A DNA stretch of 64,000 nt, from contig NZ_JAAXCY010000008.1 in assembly GCF_014230465.1 (NCBI RefSeq), positions 1 through 64,000 on the forward strand, written 5' to 3'. Position numbers and translations under genes: made by a program. The DNA is from Pseudomonas cremoris. GTDB taxonomy: Bacteria; Pseudomonadota; Gammaproteobacteria; Pseudomonadales; Pseudomonadaceae. The notes under the pieces are model-generated. The model saw nothing but the letters and a program-made list of their open reading frames with translations, searched no databases and had not been told where the DNA came from. This document shows positions 16,255-25,017 of the stretch, piece by piece (the first letter of the stretch is position 1; each line of letters begins with the position of its first letter).

Positions 16255-17313
16255 ATGGAAAACAGACAAGGCAAAGGGCTTTCATTTGCCAGGCGCATCT
16301 ACAGGCCAAGAATCATCGGCACAGCCATGTGCTGTATCAGTGTGATTGCCGCCTTGTCCCCGCTGGCAAAGCCTGACTGGGTCTGGGCATTGCTGTTGAT
16401 CAATGGTTTTGTCTGGCCGCATCTGGCATATCAACTGGCGACTCGCTCCAAACTCCCCTACGACGCTGAACAACGCAACCTGGTGTGGGACGCATTATTC
16501 AGCGGATTTTGGGTGGCTACGCTGCAATTCGCCCCGTTGACCAGCGTCACCCTATTGTCGATGGTCTCCATGAACAACGTCGCTGCGGGCGGCAAGCGTT
16601 TGCTGTTGCGCGGTGCGCTGGCGCAAGCGTTTGGCGTGGGAGTGGCCGGCCTGCTGTTTGGCCTGGACTTCAACCCCGCGGTCAGCCTGACACAGGTCTA
16701 CGCTTGCCTGCCCATGCTCACGCTCTACCCCATGGCCATCGGCTTGGTCTGCTACCAATTGGCGATCAAACTGTCGGAACACAAACGCGCGCTCAGCGCC
16801 CTGAGCCGCATCGACAGCCTCACCGGCCTGCTCAACCACGGCTCATGGAAAGATCTGCTGCAACTCAAGTTCCACAAATGCCAACAGCAACAAGGCCACG
16901 CCACCATTGCGCTGATCGACATTGACCACTTCAAGCGGATCAATGATACCCACGGCCATATCGTCGGTGACGCGGTGCTGCGCCAGTTGAGCCTGGAGTT
17001 GCGGAGCAGCTTGCGGGAAAACGACCTGGCCGGGCGCTACGGAGGCGATGAGTTCTGCGTGATTCTTCCGCAGATGGCCCTTGAGCAAGCTGCGCAGGTC
17101 ATGGAGCGCATGCGCGAGAACTTCGGTAATTACCGCAACCCGCAAATCCCGGAATTGCGGGTCAGCCTGAGCATCGGCCTGGCCAGCTTTCAACCGTCGT
17201 TCACCGATGCGGCAATGTGGCTGAATGCGGCAGACCGGGCGCTGTACGCAGCCAAAGACACCGGCCGCAACCGAGTCAATGTCAGCGCAGAAATGGTCGC
17301 TCATTCCGCCTGA
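16255..17313 (+). CDS. MASE2-GGDEF diguanylate cyclase
   Basis: A 352-residue membrane enzyme making cyclic di-GMP from two GTP. The N-terminal MASE2 sensor has about four membrane segments (residues ~15-160: TAMCCISVIAALSPLAKP, VWALLLINGFVWPHLAY, LYPMAIGLVCYQLA). The GGDEF domain follows; the active-site motif is GGDEF at 263-267, and the inhibitory I-site RxxD is REND (254-257), five residues upstream as usual, so product inhibition is expected. The architecture matches DgcC/AdrA. The start at ATG 16255 has AGGA 6 bases upstream. It stands just before a BdlA-like biofilm-dispersal receptor. Confidence 0.93.
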   Translation: MENRQGKGLSFARRIYRPRIIGTAMCCISVIAALSPLAKPDWVWALLLINGFVWPHLAYQLATRSKLPYDAEQRNLVWDALFSGFWVATLQFAPLTSVTLLSMVSMNNVAAGGKRLLLRGALAQAFGVGVAGLLFGLDFNPAVSLTQVYACLPMLTLYPMAIGLVCYQLAIKLSEHKRALSALSRIDSLTGLLNHGSWKDLLQLKFHKCQQQQGHATIALIDIDHFKRINDTHGHIVGDAVLRQLSLELRSSLRENDLAGRYGGDEFCVILPQMALEQAAQVMERMRENFGNYRNPQIPELRVSLSIGLASFQPSFTDAAMWLNAADRALYAAKDTGRNRVNVSAEMVAHSA

Positions 17314-17464
17314 AGTTGTCCTATGACACCTCGTCTGATTTTTCCTACCCGTGCGCACGGCAATAGCATAATGCCGCCATTGGTCGCCTTGTGTGAAAAG
17401 TACCTGTTTCGGGGCCGAACTTCTGACACAACGCGCAACTCTGAACCCGTTGTTCCACTCCCTC

Positions 17465-17486
17465 TGTCAGCACCAGGAAGCTGACA
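17465..17486 (+). promoter_or_regulatory. Leader hairpin with GGA in the loop (possible RsmA site)
   Basis: TGTCAGC and GCTGACA pair around ACCAGGAA, so an AGGA sits exposed in the loop as in RsmA/CsrA-binding hairpins. An ATG at 17487 with this AGGA as Shine-Dalgarno opens a 64-codon frame overlapping the start of the receptor gene in another frame. A regulatory leader is possible but unproved. Confidence 0.3.
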
Positions 17487-17578
17487 ATGAGCACGTCAAC
17501 CGTAAGGCCCCAGCGCCCTACGGGGGCAGGCGACCTTGCATGGATAACCCCGACGCTTGCTTGCCCGAGCACCCGAAC

Positions 17579-18901
17579 ATGCCACTATTCAACGCCCACA
17601 AAAAAACCATCGCGACCCTTCACCACACAGTGGCCCAACAGGCCAGCCTGCTGGACGCCATCGAGCGCTCCATGGCCGTGATCGAATTCGATCTGCAAGG
17701 CAACGTGCTGCGGGCCAACGACAACTTCCTCAGCACCATGGGCTACCGCGCCGAGCAGGTCGCGGGCCAGTCTCACCGCTTGTTCTGCACCCCGGCGTTC
17801 GCCCGCAGCGCCGAGTACAACCAGTTGTGGTCGAACCTGCGCAATGGCCAATTCCAATCTGGGACCTTCGAGCGTGTTGCGGGCACTGGCCAGTCGGTAT
17901 GGCTGGAAGCCAGCTACAACCCGGTGCGGGATGAGGCTGGCCAGGTGATCAAGGTGGTGAAGTACGCGATGGACGTCACTCCACGCCTGCAAGCCGAAAG
18001 TGAAGCCAACGCCAAGCTGGACGCCATCGGCCGGGCCATGGCGGTGATCGAGTTCAACCTCGACGGCACCATCATCACGGCCAACGCCAATTTCCTGCAG
18101 CGCATGGGCTACAGCCTGGCGCAGATCCAAGGCCAGCATCACCGCCTGTTCTGCCCAGCGGCAATCGCCAACAGCTCGGCCTACGGCGATTTCTGGCGAC
18201 GCCTGAACCAGGGCGAAATGTTCAGCGGTCAGTTTGAGCGAGTGGATAAAAATGGCCAGACCGTGTGGCTTGAAGCCAACTACAACCCGGTGTACGACGC
18301 CAGCGGCCGCCTGTGCAAAGTGGTCAAGTTCGCCTCCGACGTGACCGCCATGGTGCAACAACATAGCGCCGATGCGGCGAGCGCAGCCCAGGCTTATCAC
18401 ATCTCGCTGACCACCCGGGACATTGCCGAAAAAGGCGCCGAAGTGATCCAGCAAACGGCCAGCGGCATGCGTGAAATTGCCGCCGACATCGACGGATCTT
18501 CGCAACTGATCGCCAAGCTGGGCGAGCGTTCGCAGCAGATCACCGCCATCGTCAACACCATTCGCGCGATTGCCGACCAGACCAACTTGCTGGCACTCAA
18601 CGCCGCCATCGAAGCCGCGCGCGCCGGTGAACAAGGCCGCGGATTTGCGGTAGTGGCTGACGAGGTACGGCAACTGGCGGCGCGTACCAGCGGCTCCACC
18701 GCCGAGATCTCCAGCATGATCGCGATGATCCAGGATGAGACCCGCCAAGCCATCGACAGCATGGAGGGCACCCGCGACCGTGCAGCCCAGGGTGTTGACC
18801 TGGCCAACCGTGCCGGCACGGTGATTCTGCAAATTCGTGAAGGCACCAGCGACGCGGTACAGGCCGTCAGTGCCTTTGCCAACGAGCGTGGCGGCAACTG
18901 A
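17579..18901 (+). CDS. PAS-PAS methyl-accepting chemotaxis protein, BdlA-like
   Basis: A 440-residue cytoplasmic chemoreceptor with no membrane segments. PAS1 (~22-135, [24 protein letters not shown]) and PAS2 (~145-258, [24 protein letters not shown]) are near copies with LFCxPA[FA] motifs, followed by a short MCP signalling domain containing the conserved hairpin tip [38 protein letters not shown]. This layout and length match BdlA, the P. aeruginosa biofilm dispersion regulator, which responds to c-di-GMP changes. Its neighbour is a diguanylate cyclase. The start at ATG 17579 (MPLFNAHKK) parallels the paralogue at 50511-51830; ATG 17540 is an alternative. Confidence 0.87.
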   Translation: MPLFNAHKKTIATLHHTVAQQASLLDAIERSMAVIEFDLQGNVLRANDNFLSTMGYRAEQVAGQSHRLFCTPAFARSAEYNQLWSNLRNGQFQSGTFERVAGTGQSVWLEASYNPVRDEAGQVIKVVKYAMDVTPRLQAESEANAKLDAIGRAMAVIEFNLDGTIITANANFLQRMGYSLAQIQGQHHRLFCPAAIANSSAYGDFWRRLNQGEMFSGQFERVDKNGQTVWLEANYNPVYDASGRLCKVVKFASDVTAMVQQHSADAASAAQAYHISLTTRDIAEKGAEVIQQTASGMREIAADIDGSSQLIAKLGERSQQITAIVNTIRAIADQTNLLALNAAIEAARAGEQGRGFAVVADEVRQLAARTSGSTAEISSMIAMIQDETRQAIDSMEGTRDRAAQGVDLANRAGTVILQIREGTSDAVQAVSAFANERGGN

Positions 18902-18977
18902 CCCGTTCTTCATGCGCCTGGCGGGGGGCTCGGTCTATAGTGCGAGATTGACTTCAAGCACAGGATCCGAGCCCGCC

Positions 18978-19496
18978 ATGACCCCCGACAAGCCCGAAGC
19001 CGCACCCGTCGACCATTTGCGTTTCCACCGAGGCCACGCCCACCTGGCGCCCACCTTCGGCAACGATACGTTCGCCCTCAAGGCCGAAGCCTTTGCGCGC
19101 TTCTTCGGCACGCCGACCTTTCTCGGTGCGCAAACCGCCATCGTAGTGTTGTGGGTGGTGCTGAACATGACCGGCGTCACGCACTTCGACGTGTACCCAT
19201 TCATCTTGCTCAACCTGGCGTTCAGCCTGCAATCGGCCTACGCCGCGCCGTTGATCCTGCTGGCCCAGACACGTCAAGCCGCCCGCGACAAAGCCCAGTC
19301 CGACGCCGACGCACAACATCGCGAAGCCCTGGCCGTGGCCAATACCGAGCGCCAGGCCCAGGCTGCGCAGACCACCAAACAGCTGCTTGAGTTGCTGGAA
19401 CAGAACACCCGGCTGACGGAAATGACCAAGCAGTTGACCGAGCGCATCGAGACGTTGACGTGCGAGATGCATGAGCAGTTCGTGCGTAAAACCTGA
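18978..19496 (+). CDS. DUF1003-like membrane protein
   Basis: A 172-residue protein. Two adjacent membrane helices (FLGAQTAIVVLWVVLNMTGV and YPFILLNLAFSLQSAYAAPLILL, residues ~53-105) precede a long charged coiled coil (~108-172, QAARDKAQSDADAQHREALAVANTERQ). The pattern of a helix pair ending in SxxQxxxAPLILLxQxRQ is the DUF1003 signature; no biochemical function is known to me. The ATG at 18978 has AGGA 12 bases upstream. It follows the receptor gene by 76 bases and may be separately transcribed. Confidence 0.8.
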   Translation: MTPDKPEAAPVDHLRFHRGHAHLAPTFGNDTFALKAEAFARFFGTPTFLGAQTAIVVLWVVLNMTGVTHFDVYPFILLNLAFSLQSAYAAPLILLAQTRQAARDKAQSDADAQHREALAVANTERQAQAAQTTKQLLELLEQNTRLTEMTKQLTERIETLTCEMHEQFVRKT

Positions 19497-19512
19497 AATC
19501 ACACCAATCCCC

Positions 19513-19620
19513 TGTGGGAGCGGGCTTGCTCGCGAAAGCAGTGTGTCAGCCACTTAATTGATCGACTGACACTGCGCATTCGCGAGCAAGTCGAATCGTC
19601 GCACCGCCGCTCCCACATTT
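19513..19620. repeat. REP doublet with variant right arm
   Basis: The left arm TGTGGGAGCGGGCTTGCTCG is standard, but in the right arm the expected GAGCAAGCCCGCTCCCACA is interrupted by TCGAATCGTCGCACCGC. The element is thus a doublet with a ~17-base replacement or insertion in one arm, between a convergent gene pair. Confidence 0.75.
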
Positions 19621-19636
19621 TGTTTCCTTGCTTTAC

Positions 19637-20518
19637 TCACGACCGCATCTGCACATGCCTGCCCAATTCATCAAACAACGCCACCACCGAGCGCAAGGCC
19701 CGGCAGTCAGGCCGTGTCAGTAACCACAGCGCCGTATCATGCCCCGCCAACGCAGGGCCCAACGGCTGCAAACCGTCATCCAATAGAAAATTCGGTAGCG
19801 CCGCCACGCCCATCCCCGCCCGCACCAATTCGGTGACCGACAACATGCTGTTGCAACGATAACTGGGCCTCACACCCGGCAAGTGCTCACGCCGCCAGGC
19901 GACGGTGGGATGATCGGGGAGGAAGTCATCCGGGGCGATCCAGGCTAGGTCGGCTAACGCACCGCCCTCGTGCTGACGGGCGTAGGCAGGGCTTGCGCAG
20001 ACCTGATAAGCCACCGACCCCAGGCAACGTCCTACAAGGTGCTCCGGCGGCGTCTTCGTCAGGCGTAGGGCGATATCCGCGTCGCGCCGGCTGAGGTTGG
20101 CAAAATCATTCGATGTGCTCAGCTCCAGGACAAGCGCCGGATATGCCGGCATGAACTGCGCCAAGGCGGGCAGCAGCAAGCCTTGTAACACCGAGTCGGT
20201 GCACGTCAGGCGCACCGTGCCGCTGATCACTTCGCCGCCCTGCTCCACGCCGATACGTGCTGCCTCCAAGGCTTGCTCGGCACGCTCGGCTTGCTGCGCG
20301 AGGTCTCTGGCCAGGCTGGTGGGCAGATAGCCGGCGCGGCTTTTTTCGAACAAGGTCTGGCCCAGTGCCGCCTCCAGGCGCCGCACCGCGCGGAACACCG
20401 TTGATACATCGACCCGCAATAACGCCGCCGCCCTCGCCAGGGTGCCCCCGCGTACCAGGGCAAGGATCAGCGACAGGTCAGGGTAGTCAATTTGATAGTG
20501 CGTTGCTGCATTGAACAT
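19637..20518 (-). CDS. LysR-type transcriptional regulator
   Basis: A 293-residue LysR protein. The HTH is YPDLSLILALVRGGTLARAAALLRVDVSTVFRAVRRLEAALG (~residues 10-52). The effector domain includes FANLSRRDADIALRLTKTPPEHLVGR, common in LysR proteins that sense small organic molecules. I use ATG 20518 (MFNAATHYQ); a longer frame from 20599 would overlap the divergent gene. It is divergent from the GATase-like/monooxygenase pair with 80 bases between starts and probably regulates it. Confidence 0.87.
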   Translation of the reverse strand: MFNAATHYQIDYPDLSLILALVRGGTLARAAALLRVDVSTVFRAVRRLEAALGQTLFEKSRAGYLPTSLARDLAQQAERAEQALEAARIGVEQGGEVISGTVRLTCTDSVLQGLLLPALAQFMPAYPALVLELSTSNDFANLSRRDADIALRLTKTPPEHLVGRCLGSVAYQVCASPAYARQHEGGALADLAWIAPDDFLPDHPTVAWRREHLPGVRPSYRCNSMLSVTELVRAGMGVAALPNFLLDDGLQPLGPALAGHDTALWLLTRPDCRALRSVVALFDELGRHVQMRS

Positions 20519-20598
20519 ATGGGCAAACGCCAATATTGATTGCGTGAACGCCAATCTATAGTGCGCCTCAGGACACAACAAGCCATGGGTCGCACGCA

Positions 20599-21300
20599 AT
20601 GAAAAACACCCCGCTGCACCTCGCCTTGATCGGCGACTACAACCCCGACGTCACTGCCCACCAGGCGATTCCACTGGCACTGGAACAGGCCGCCGACAGC
20701 CTCGGTTTGACGGTCCACGTGCAATGGCTCGATACCGACACGCTGCCGCCCTCACTGCACGACTTCGACGGCTTCTGGTGCGTACCCGCCAGCCCCTACC
20801 GCGACACCGACGGCGCACTGCGCGCCATCCGTTTTGCCCGCGAGCACCGGCGACCTTTCCTCGGCACCTGTGGCGGGTTTCAACATGCAGTACTGGAATA
20901 TGCCCGCAATGTACTGGGCTGGGCCGATGCCGAACATGGCGAACTGGCACCGCAGGCCACACGCGCAGTCATCACGCCATTGAGTTGCGCCCTGGTGGAA
21001 GCCACCGACACCGTGCGCCTGGTGCCCTACACCCGCATCGCCGAGGCCTACGGCACCCTCGATCTCAGCGAAGGCTATCGTTGCCGCTACGGCGTAAACC
21101 CCGAGTTCCTCGACGCCCTGCTGGAAGGCGATTTGATTCCCAGCGGCCATGATTCATCAGGGGATTTGCGCGCCGTGGAACTGCTCGACCATCCGTTTTT
21201 TGTCGCCACCCTGTTTCAACCCGAACGCGCAGCGCTCAAGGGCATCACGCCGCCGCTGGCGATTGCCCTGCTCAAGGCTTGCCAGGCGCTGTCGGCATGA
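20599..21300 (+). CDS. CTP synthase C-terminal-related glutamine amidotransferase-like protein
   Basis: A 233-residue class I GATase-fold protein. The nucleophile elbow is PFLGTCGGFQHAVLE with Cys91, resembling CTP synthase GTCLGMQ. The catalytic His position, HPE in CTP synthase, reads FQPE (Gln207-Pro-Glu209), so the triad His is missing. There is no synthetase domain. The protein is therefore unlikely to be an ordinary glutaminase and may use Cys91 in another reaction or bind a ligand. Its stop overlaps the start of the next gene by four bases (ATGA), so the two are translationally coupled. It belongs to the group annotated as CTP synthase C-terminal region-related (seleno)proteins. Confidence 0.8.
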   Translation: MKNTPLHLALIGDYNPDVTAHQAIPLALEQAADSLGLTVHVQWLDTDTLPPSLHDFDGFWCVPASPYRDTDGALRAIRFAREHRRPFLGTCGGFQHAVLEYARNVLGWADAEHGELAPQATRAVITPLSCALVEATDTVRLVPYTRIAEAYGTLDLSEGYRCRYGVNPEFLDALLEGDLIPSGHDSSGDLRAVELLDHPFFVATLFQPERAALKGITPPLAIALLKACQALSA

Positions 21301-21620
21301 TCGCCCGCACACCAGCCGCCCCCTACTACGCGGTGATATTCAGCTCACTGCGCACCGAGGGTGACCAGGGTTACAGCGAGGCTGCCAGCCGCATGCTGGC
21401 GTTGGCACGTGAACAGCCAGGGTTTCTCGGGGTGGAATCGGCGCGTGAGGATGGCTTGGGGATTACCGTGTCGTATTGGGAAAGCGAGGCGGCGATTGTG
21501 GCGTGGAAGCAGCAGGCCGAGCATAGCGCGGTGCGTGAGCAAGGGCGGGCAACCTGGTACTCGGCGTTTCAGACGCGGGTGTGCAAGGTGGAGCGGGCCT
21601 ACACCTTTAACGCAACATGA
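21297..21620 (+). CDS. Antibiotic biosynthesis monooxygenase (ABM) domain protein
   Basis: A 107-residue ferredoxin-like ABM protein. Diagnostic pieces are YYAVIFSSLRTEGDQGYSEAASRMLALAREQPGFLGVES and the SYWESEAAIVAWKQQAEHSAVREQGR segment, where WK..AEH is typical of the ABM/heme-degrading IsdG-like fold. Members are cofactor-free oxygenases or heme-binding proteins, usually dimeric. It overlaps the GATase-like gene by four bases, so both are likely made together and may act in one pathway under the divergent LysR regulator. Confidence 0.85.
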   Translation: MIARTPAAPYYAVIFSSLRTEGDQGYSEAASRMLALAREQPGFLGVESAREDGLGITVSYWESEAAIVAWKQQAEHSAVREQGRATWYSAFQTRVCKVERAYTFNAT

Positions 21621-21621
21621 A

Positions 21622-21649
21622 TGTGGGAGCTGGCTTGCCTGCTCCCACA
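21622..21649. terminator. REP-derived hairpin between convergent genes
   Basis: TGTGGGAGC and GCTCCCACA form a perfect 9-bp stem around TGGCTTGCCT, directly after the monooxygenase gene and before the end of the convergent gene. It is a solitary REP half that could act as a bidirectional terminator. Confidence 0.5.
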
Positions 21650-21669
21650 ATCGACCTGCGTCGTTTTAC

Positions 21670-21993
21670 TCAGCTCACCAGACTGCGCAACGCACTGATC
21701 TGTGGAATTTCCACCCGGCGCATGTACACCCGCAACGGTTCGGTGATGTTGATACGGTCGTCGATATTCTGGTCCAGCAGCAGTTGGATACGCTCGCGCG
21801 ACAGGGTCATGGCATGCTCGGGGGCCGGCAGCCAGACGAATTCGGCAGTGGGGATGATGCCGTCATCGGCCACGTCCATGCCGAAGGCGTCTTCACTGAA
21901 ACGTACGATGTACTGGCCGGTCTTGCGGTTCAGGCCGACAAAACCATGGAGTTGGTCGGCGGCCTGGCAGATAAGCTCGGAAGTGATGCGCAT
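21670..21993 (-). CDS. Conserved small protein of unknown function
   Basis: A 107-residue soluble protein beginning MRITSELICQAADQLHGFVGLNRKTGQYIVRFSEDAFGMDV. I chose ATG 21993, with TGAGGT upstream, over the 31-codon longer frame. No domain is recognised; the middle (RFSEDAFGMDVADDGIIPTAEFVWLPAP) looks like a beta-rich core and the end is helical. It is an isolated gene, convergent with the monooxygenase. Its codon use resembles its neighbours, so it is probably a real gene. Confidence 0.65.
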   Translation of the reverse strand: MRITSELICQAADQLHGFVGLNRKTGQYIVRFSEDAFGMDVADDGIIPTAEFVWLPAPEHAMTLSRERIQLLLDQNIDDRINITEPLRVYMRRVEIPQISALRSLVS

Positions 21994-22225
21994 GGTAAAC
22001 CTCACTGAAAAGTCCCACCGGGACTGGAAAGATGGTTTACACGCGTGGCAGAAATTACTGCCCTCTAACGGGGCAGCTTCGGGCAAGAGTACTGCAATGC
22101 ACTACAAAAAAACCGAGAAAATTGGCCCGCGCGCACGTTAATGTCGGTTTGGTGATAGCGCCTTTCGCAATCAATTGTTAAAAAGGACGCCTTCTCAAAG
22201 TTACCTCCACGAAAGGACTTCGCAT

Positions 22226-23353
22226 ATGCCTGTCACGTTTACCAAGAGCGCCCTGCTGCTCGCATTGATGCTGGGCCTTGGCCAAGCACAGGCTGCCGAC
22301 CCCATCAGCCCGGCTGAATTGGCAACAAACGAAGGCATTCCGTACCCGGCGGTCATCGCCCATCGTGGCGCTTCCTATGACGCCCCCGAGTCCACCGCCG
22401 CAGCCTACAAGGTCGCCCGTGACCTGGGTGCCGACTACCTGGAAATGGACCTGCAACGCAGCAAGGACGGCGTGCTGTTCGCCCTGCACGACAACAACCT
22501 GCAGCGCACCACCGACGTGGCCACCAAGTTCCCCGAGCGCAAAGACGCCCCGGCCAACGAATTCACCTGGAAAGAACTGCAAACCCTCGACGCCGGCAGC
22601 TGGTTCAACGCCGCCTACCCTGACCGCGCGCGCCCAGGCTTCGTGGGCCTGAAGATCCAGAGCCTGGACGACATTATCAAGATCGCCGAAGGCAACCCGC
22701 AGCACAAACCCGGCCTGTACATCGAGACCAAAGAGCCCAAGCAATTCCCGGGCATCGAAGCCGACCTGAAGAACAAGCTGCTGGACAAAGGCTGGCTGAG
22801 CTCCGCCGGCTCCAAGCTGGGCAAGAGCAACACCGGCGTCGGTCAGGGCCGTGGCCGCGTGGTGCTGCAGACGTTTGAAAAAGACAGCCTGAAAGAGCTG
22901 CAGAAAGAAATGCCCAACACCCCGAAAATCCTGCTGTTGTGGGTGGGTGCTGGCAGTATCGAACCGAAGTCCACCCAAACCTTCGCTGAATCAGGTGAAG
23001 CGACCAAGGCCGCCTACTACGCCAAGCAAGAGCCAAAAGACGCCGCCGAGTTCGAAAAATGGGTCGACGAAGCCAAGAGCCTCGGTGCGATCGGTACCGG
23101 CCCGTCGGCTGAGCTGACCAACCATGGCGACCAGAGCTACACCGACCTGGTCAAGCCTGAGATGAACAAGCTGACCCACGATAAGGGCCTGCTGGTGCAC
23201 GTCTACACCGTGGACGAGCCTGTGGACTTCCAAAAAGTGATGAGCGCCGGCGTCGATGGCATCTTCACCAACCGCGCCGCCGAGCTGTTGAAGTTCTACA
23301 AGCGCTGGCCGTCGTCCAGCGTGCAGGACCTGTTGAACGACTATAAGTACTGA
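22226..23353 (+). CDS. glpQ: Glycerophosphodiester phosphodiesterase, periplasmic
   Basis: A 375-residue exported enzyme that splits glycerophosphodiesters into glycerol 3-phosphate and an alcohol. The signal peptide is MPVTFTKSALLLALMLGLGQAQA with cleavage before ADP. The TIM-barrel active site shows VIAHRGASYDAPESTAAAY (His and Glu general acid/base region, ~residues 45-63), the metal ligands in YLEMDLQRSKDG, and LHDNNLQRTT. Later KPGLYIETKEP adds another Glu. ATG 22226 has AAAGGA upstream. It is directly followed by an AraC-type regulator gene whose GTG abuts the stop codon. Confidence 0.92.
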   Translation: MPVTFTKSALLLALMLGLGQAQAADPISPAELATNEGIPYPAVIAHRGASYDAPESTAAAYKVARDLGADYLEMDLQRSKDGVLFALHDNNLQRTTDVATKFPERKDAPANEFTWKELQTLDAGSWFNAAYPDRARPGFVGLKIQSLDDIIKIAEGNPQHKPGLYIETKEPKQFPGIEADLKNKLLDKGWLSSAGSKLGKSNTGVGQGRGRVVLQTFEKDSLKELQKEMPNTPKILLLWVGAGSIEPKSTQTFAESGEATKAAYYAKQEPKDAAEFEKWVDEAKSLGAIGTGPSAELTNHGDQSYTDLVKPEMNKLTHDKGLLVHVYTVDEPVDFQKVMSAGVDGIFTNRAAELLKFYKRWPSSSVQDLLNDYKY

Positions 23354-24007
23354 GTGAAGGCCCAATGGTCAGGCCGCCTGTGGTTGGGGCGTGACTACGG
23401 CCTGATCGTCGGCGAGCTGGGGCGCACTGCGCCCCATGCGCACTACGCACACCAACTGATGTGCAGCTCCGGCGTACCGATCACGGTGAGCCTGGACGGC
23501 CAGGTCACCACGGCCCGGCGCCTGTTTATCCCTTCGCGGCAGACCCATGCCATTCTCGATTCCGAGGGTGAAGTGACGGTGTTGTATGCCGAGCCTGCGG
23601 TGTTTGATATCGCCCCCTTGCTGCATCAGGACCTGTCTCTGGAGGCATTGCGCCAACTGCCCCGGCGTAGCCTGGGTGATCCGCGCCTGGAACGTGCCCT
23701 CGCCGCCCTGGACCAGCAACTCAGCGGTAAAGTGTCAGCGCAGGCCTTGGCCCAGGCCGCGCATTTGTCGTTGAGCCAGCTGGAACGCCTGTTCAGCCAT
23801 CAACTGGGTTTACCGGTGCGCCGCCTGGTGCTGTGGCGCCGGTTGCGCGTCGCCCTGCAATTGGCACTCGCCGGCAGCACGTTGACCGACGCGGCCCACG
23901 GCGCGGGCTTTGCCGATTCGGCGCACTTTTCGCGGACAATGAAGCAGCTATTTGGCGTCACGGCCGCCGCGTCATTGCGTCAGCTGGATGTGCAACTGTT
24001 AGCGTAA
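23354..24007 (+). CDS. AraC-family transcriptional regulator
   Basis: A 217-residue regulator. An N-terminal cupin-like sensing part (residues ~10-95, APHAHYAHQLMCSSGVPITVSLDG) is followed by two HTH motifs, SAQALAQAAHLSLSQLERLFSHQLG and GSTLTDAAHGAGFADSAHFSRTMKQLFGV. The start is a GTG immediately after the glpQ stop, so translation is probably coupled. The short N-terminal domain holds His residues suited to metal or small-ligand sensing. The target is unknown; glpQ or the convergent desaturase-like gene are possible. Its 3' end overlaps the next, convergent gene by nine bases. Confidence 0.83.
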   Translation: MKAQWSGRLWLGRDYGLIVGELGRTAPHAHYAHQLMCSSGVPITVSLDGQVTTARRLFIPSRQTHAILDSEGEVTVLYAEPAVFDIAPLLHQDLSLEALRQLPRRSLGDPRLERALAALDQQLSGKVSAQALAQAAHLSLSQLERLFSHQLGLPVRRLVLWRRLRVALQLALAGSTLTDAAHGAGFADSAHFSRTMKQLFGVTAAASLRQLDVQLLA

Positions 24008-24862
24008 TTGCTCTGGCAGTGATGGCTCCTTGCTCAGGCGCACAGGCTTGAACGGGTCCAGCATCTGCGCCCCATACGCCACCGGGAAATCCGGGCGGCT
24101 GCCAATCCCCAGGTCCCCTGGCCCCATGCGATAACCCTCGCGGTAATACGCCGTGCCCAGCAGCCAGTCCCACAGGTTGAAAAACAGCCCAAAATTCACA
24201 TCGCCCGCACGGCCGTATTTCATATGGTGAAAACGATGCACCGGCGCCCACGCGAATACCCAACGCAAGGGCCCCACGCGCATGTCCACATTGGAGTGCT
24301 GCAACAGCAACTGAATGGCAATCGCCAAGGCCAGCAACTGCGCCACGTCCAACGGAATGCCCAGCAGGATCAACGGCAGCAGCCCAGCAGTGGCTTCGAG
24401 CATCTGGTGCAAAGGGTGTTTCATCAAACCGTTGAACCCATACAACCGTTGCACGCTGTGATGCACCGCATGCAAGCGCCACAGCGGCGCGATGCGGTGG
24501 CTGGCGTAATGCATCAGGGTGATACCGGCGTCGGCGAGCACGATGGCCAGTAACAGTTGCTCCGACAGCGACCAGCCCCGTGGCCAGACGCCTTCGACCG
24601 CCAGCAGTGCGGTGAGCCCTGGCAGGATCAGCAAGCCTGCGGCATTCAGGCTTTCGTTGACCAGCGCATGCAAGGTGTCGCGCCGACGATCGCCCAAGCT
24701 GCGGTTCCATTGCCGCTCGTAGGGCAGCCATTGCTCCATCAGGAACGACACCCCTACCGCAACCACAAACACCAGTACCAGCCAGTGCGGCTGCCAGATA
24801 CCCCACCCAATAAACCCCAGCAGAAATGCGGGCGCGTAGACCCAACTCACTAACCGTTTCAT
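23999..24862 (-). CDS. Sterol desaturase-family membrane di-iron protein
   Basis: A 287-residue membrane protein of the fatty acid hydroxylase/sterol desaturase superfamily. The eight-His di-iron pattern is visible as MHYASHR (HxxxH, ~residue 126), LHAVHHS (HxxHH, ~138) and APVHRFHHMKYG (HxxHH, ~216). Four or so membrane segments surround it (FLLGFIGWGIW, WLVLVFVVAVGVSFL, LLAIVLADAGI, LPLILLGIPLDVAQLLALAIAIQLLL). Bacterial members hydroxylate or desaturate lipids or small hydrophobic compounds using O2; the substrate here is unknown. Confidence 0.88.
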   Translation of the reverse strand: MKRLVSWVYAPAFLLGFIGWGIWQPHWLVLVFVVAVGVSFLMEQWLPYERQWNRSLGDRRRDTLHALVNESLNAAGLLILPGLTALLAVEGVWPRGWSLSEQLLLAIVLADAGITLMHYASHRIAPLWRLHAVHHSVQRLYGFNGLMKHPLHQMLEATAGLLPLILLGIPLDVAQLLALAIAIQLLLQHSNVDMRVGPLRWVFAWAPVHRFHHMKYGRAGDVNFGLFFNLWDWLLGTAYYREGYRMGPGDLGIGSRPDFPVAYGAQMLDPFKPVRLSKEPSLPEQLR

Positions 24863-24945
24863 CCCGAGTCTCCCTTTAAATGAGGACTGAGCATGCGATC
24901 CGGCGCGCTTGGCGGATTGAATAAACTGCGCAACTGCTTGAAATA

Positions 24946-24962
24946 ATTAAGGGTGAGTTAAG
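24946..24962. promoter_or_regulatory. PmrA-like direct hexamer pair upstream of the PepSY gene
   Basis: ATTAAG-GGTGA-GTTAAG gives two near-identical hexamers with 11-base periodicity, the form bound by OmpR/PmrA-type response regulators (PmrA box CTTAAT-N5-CTTAAT). It lies 56 bases before the ATG of a PepSY protein, a class often placed in PmrAB/PhoPQ/ColRS regulons. Confidence 0.4.
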
Positions 24963-25017
24963 TTGTGCTGGCTAACCTGAGGCCACTTAAACAGTTCACC
25001 TCAGAAGGACACACACC

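Noticed and set aside
22008..22024. AGTCCC-ACC-GGGACT hairpin before glpQ as a regulatory structure
   Set aside because: Only six base pairs and far (~200 bases) from the glpQ start; it could belong to the leader of the divergent small gene but no further support was found.
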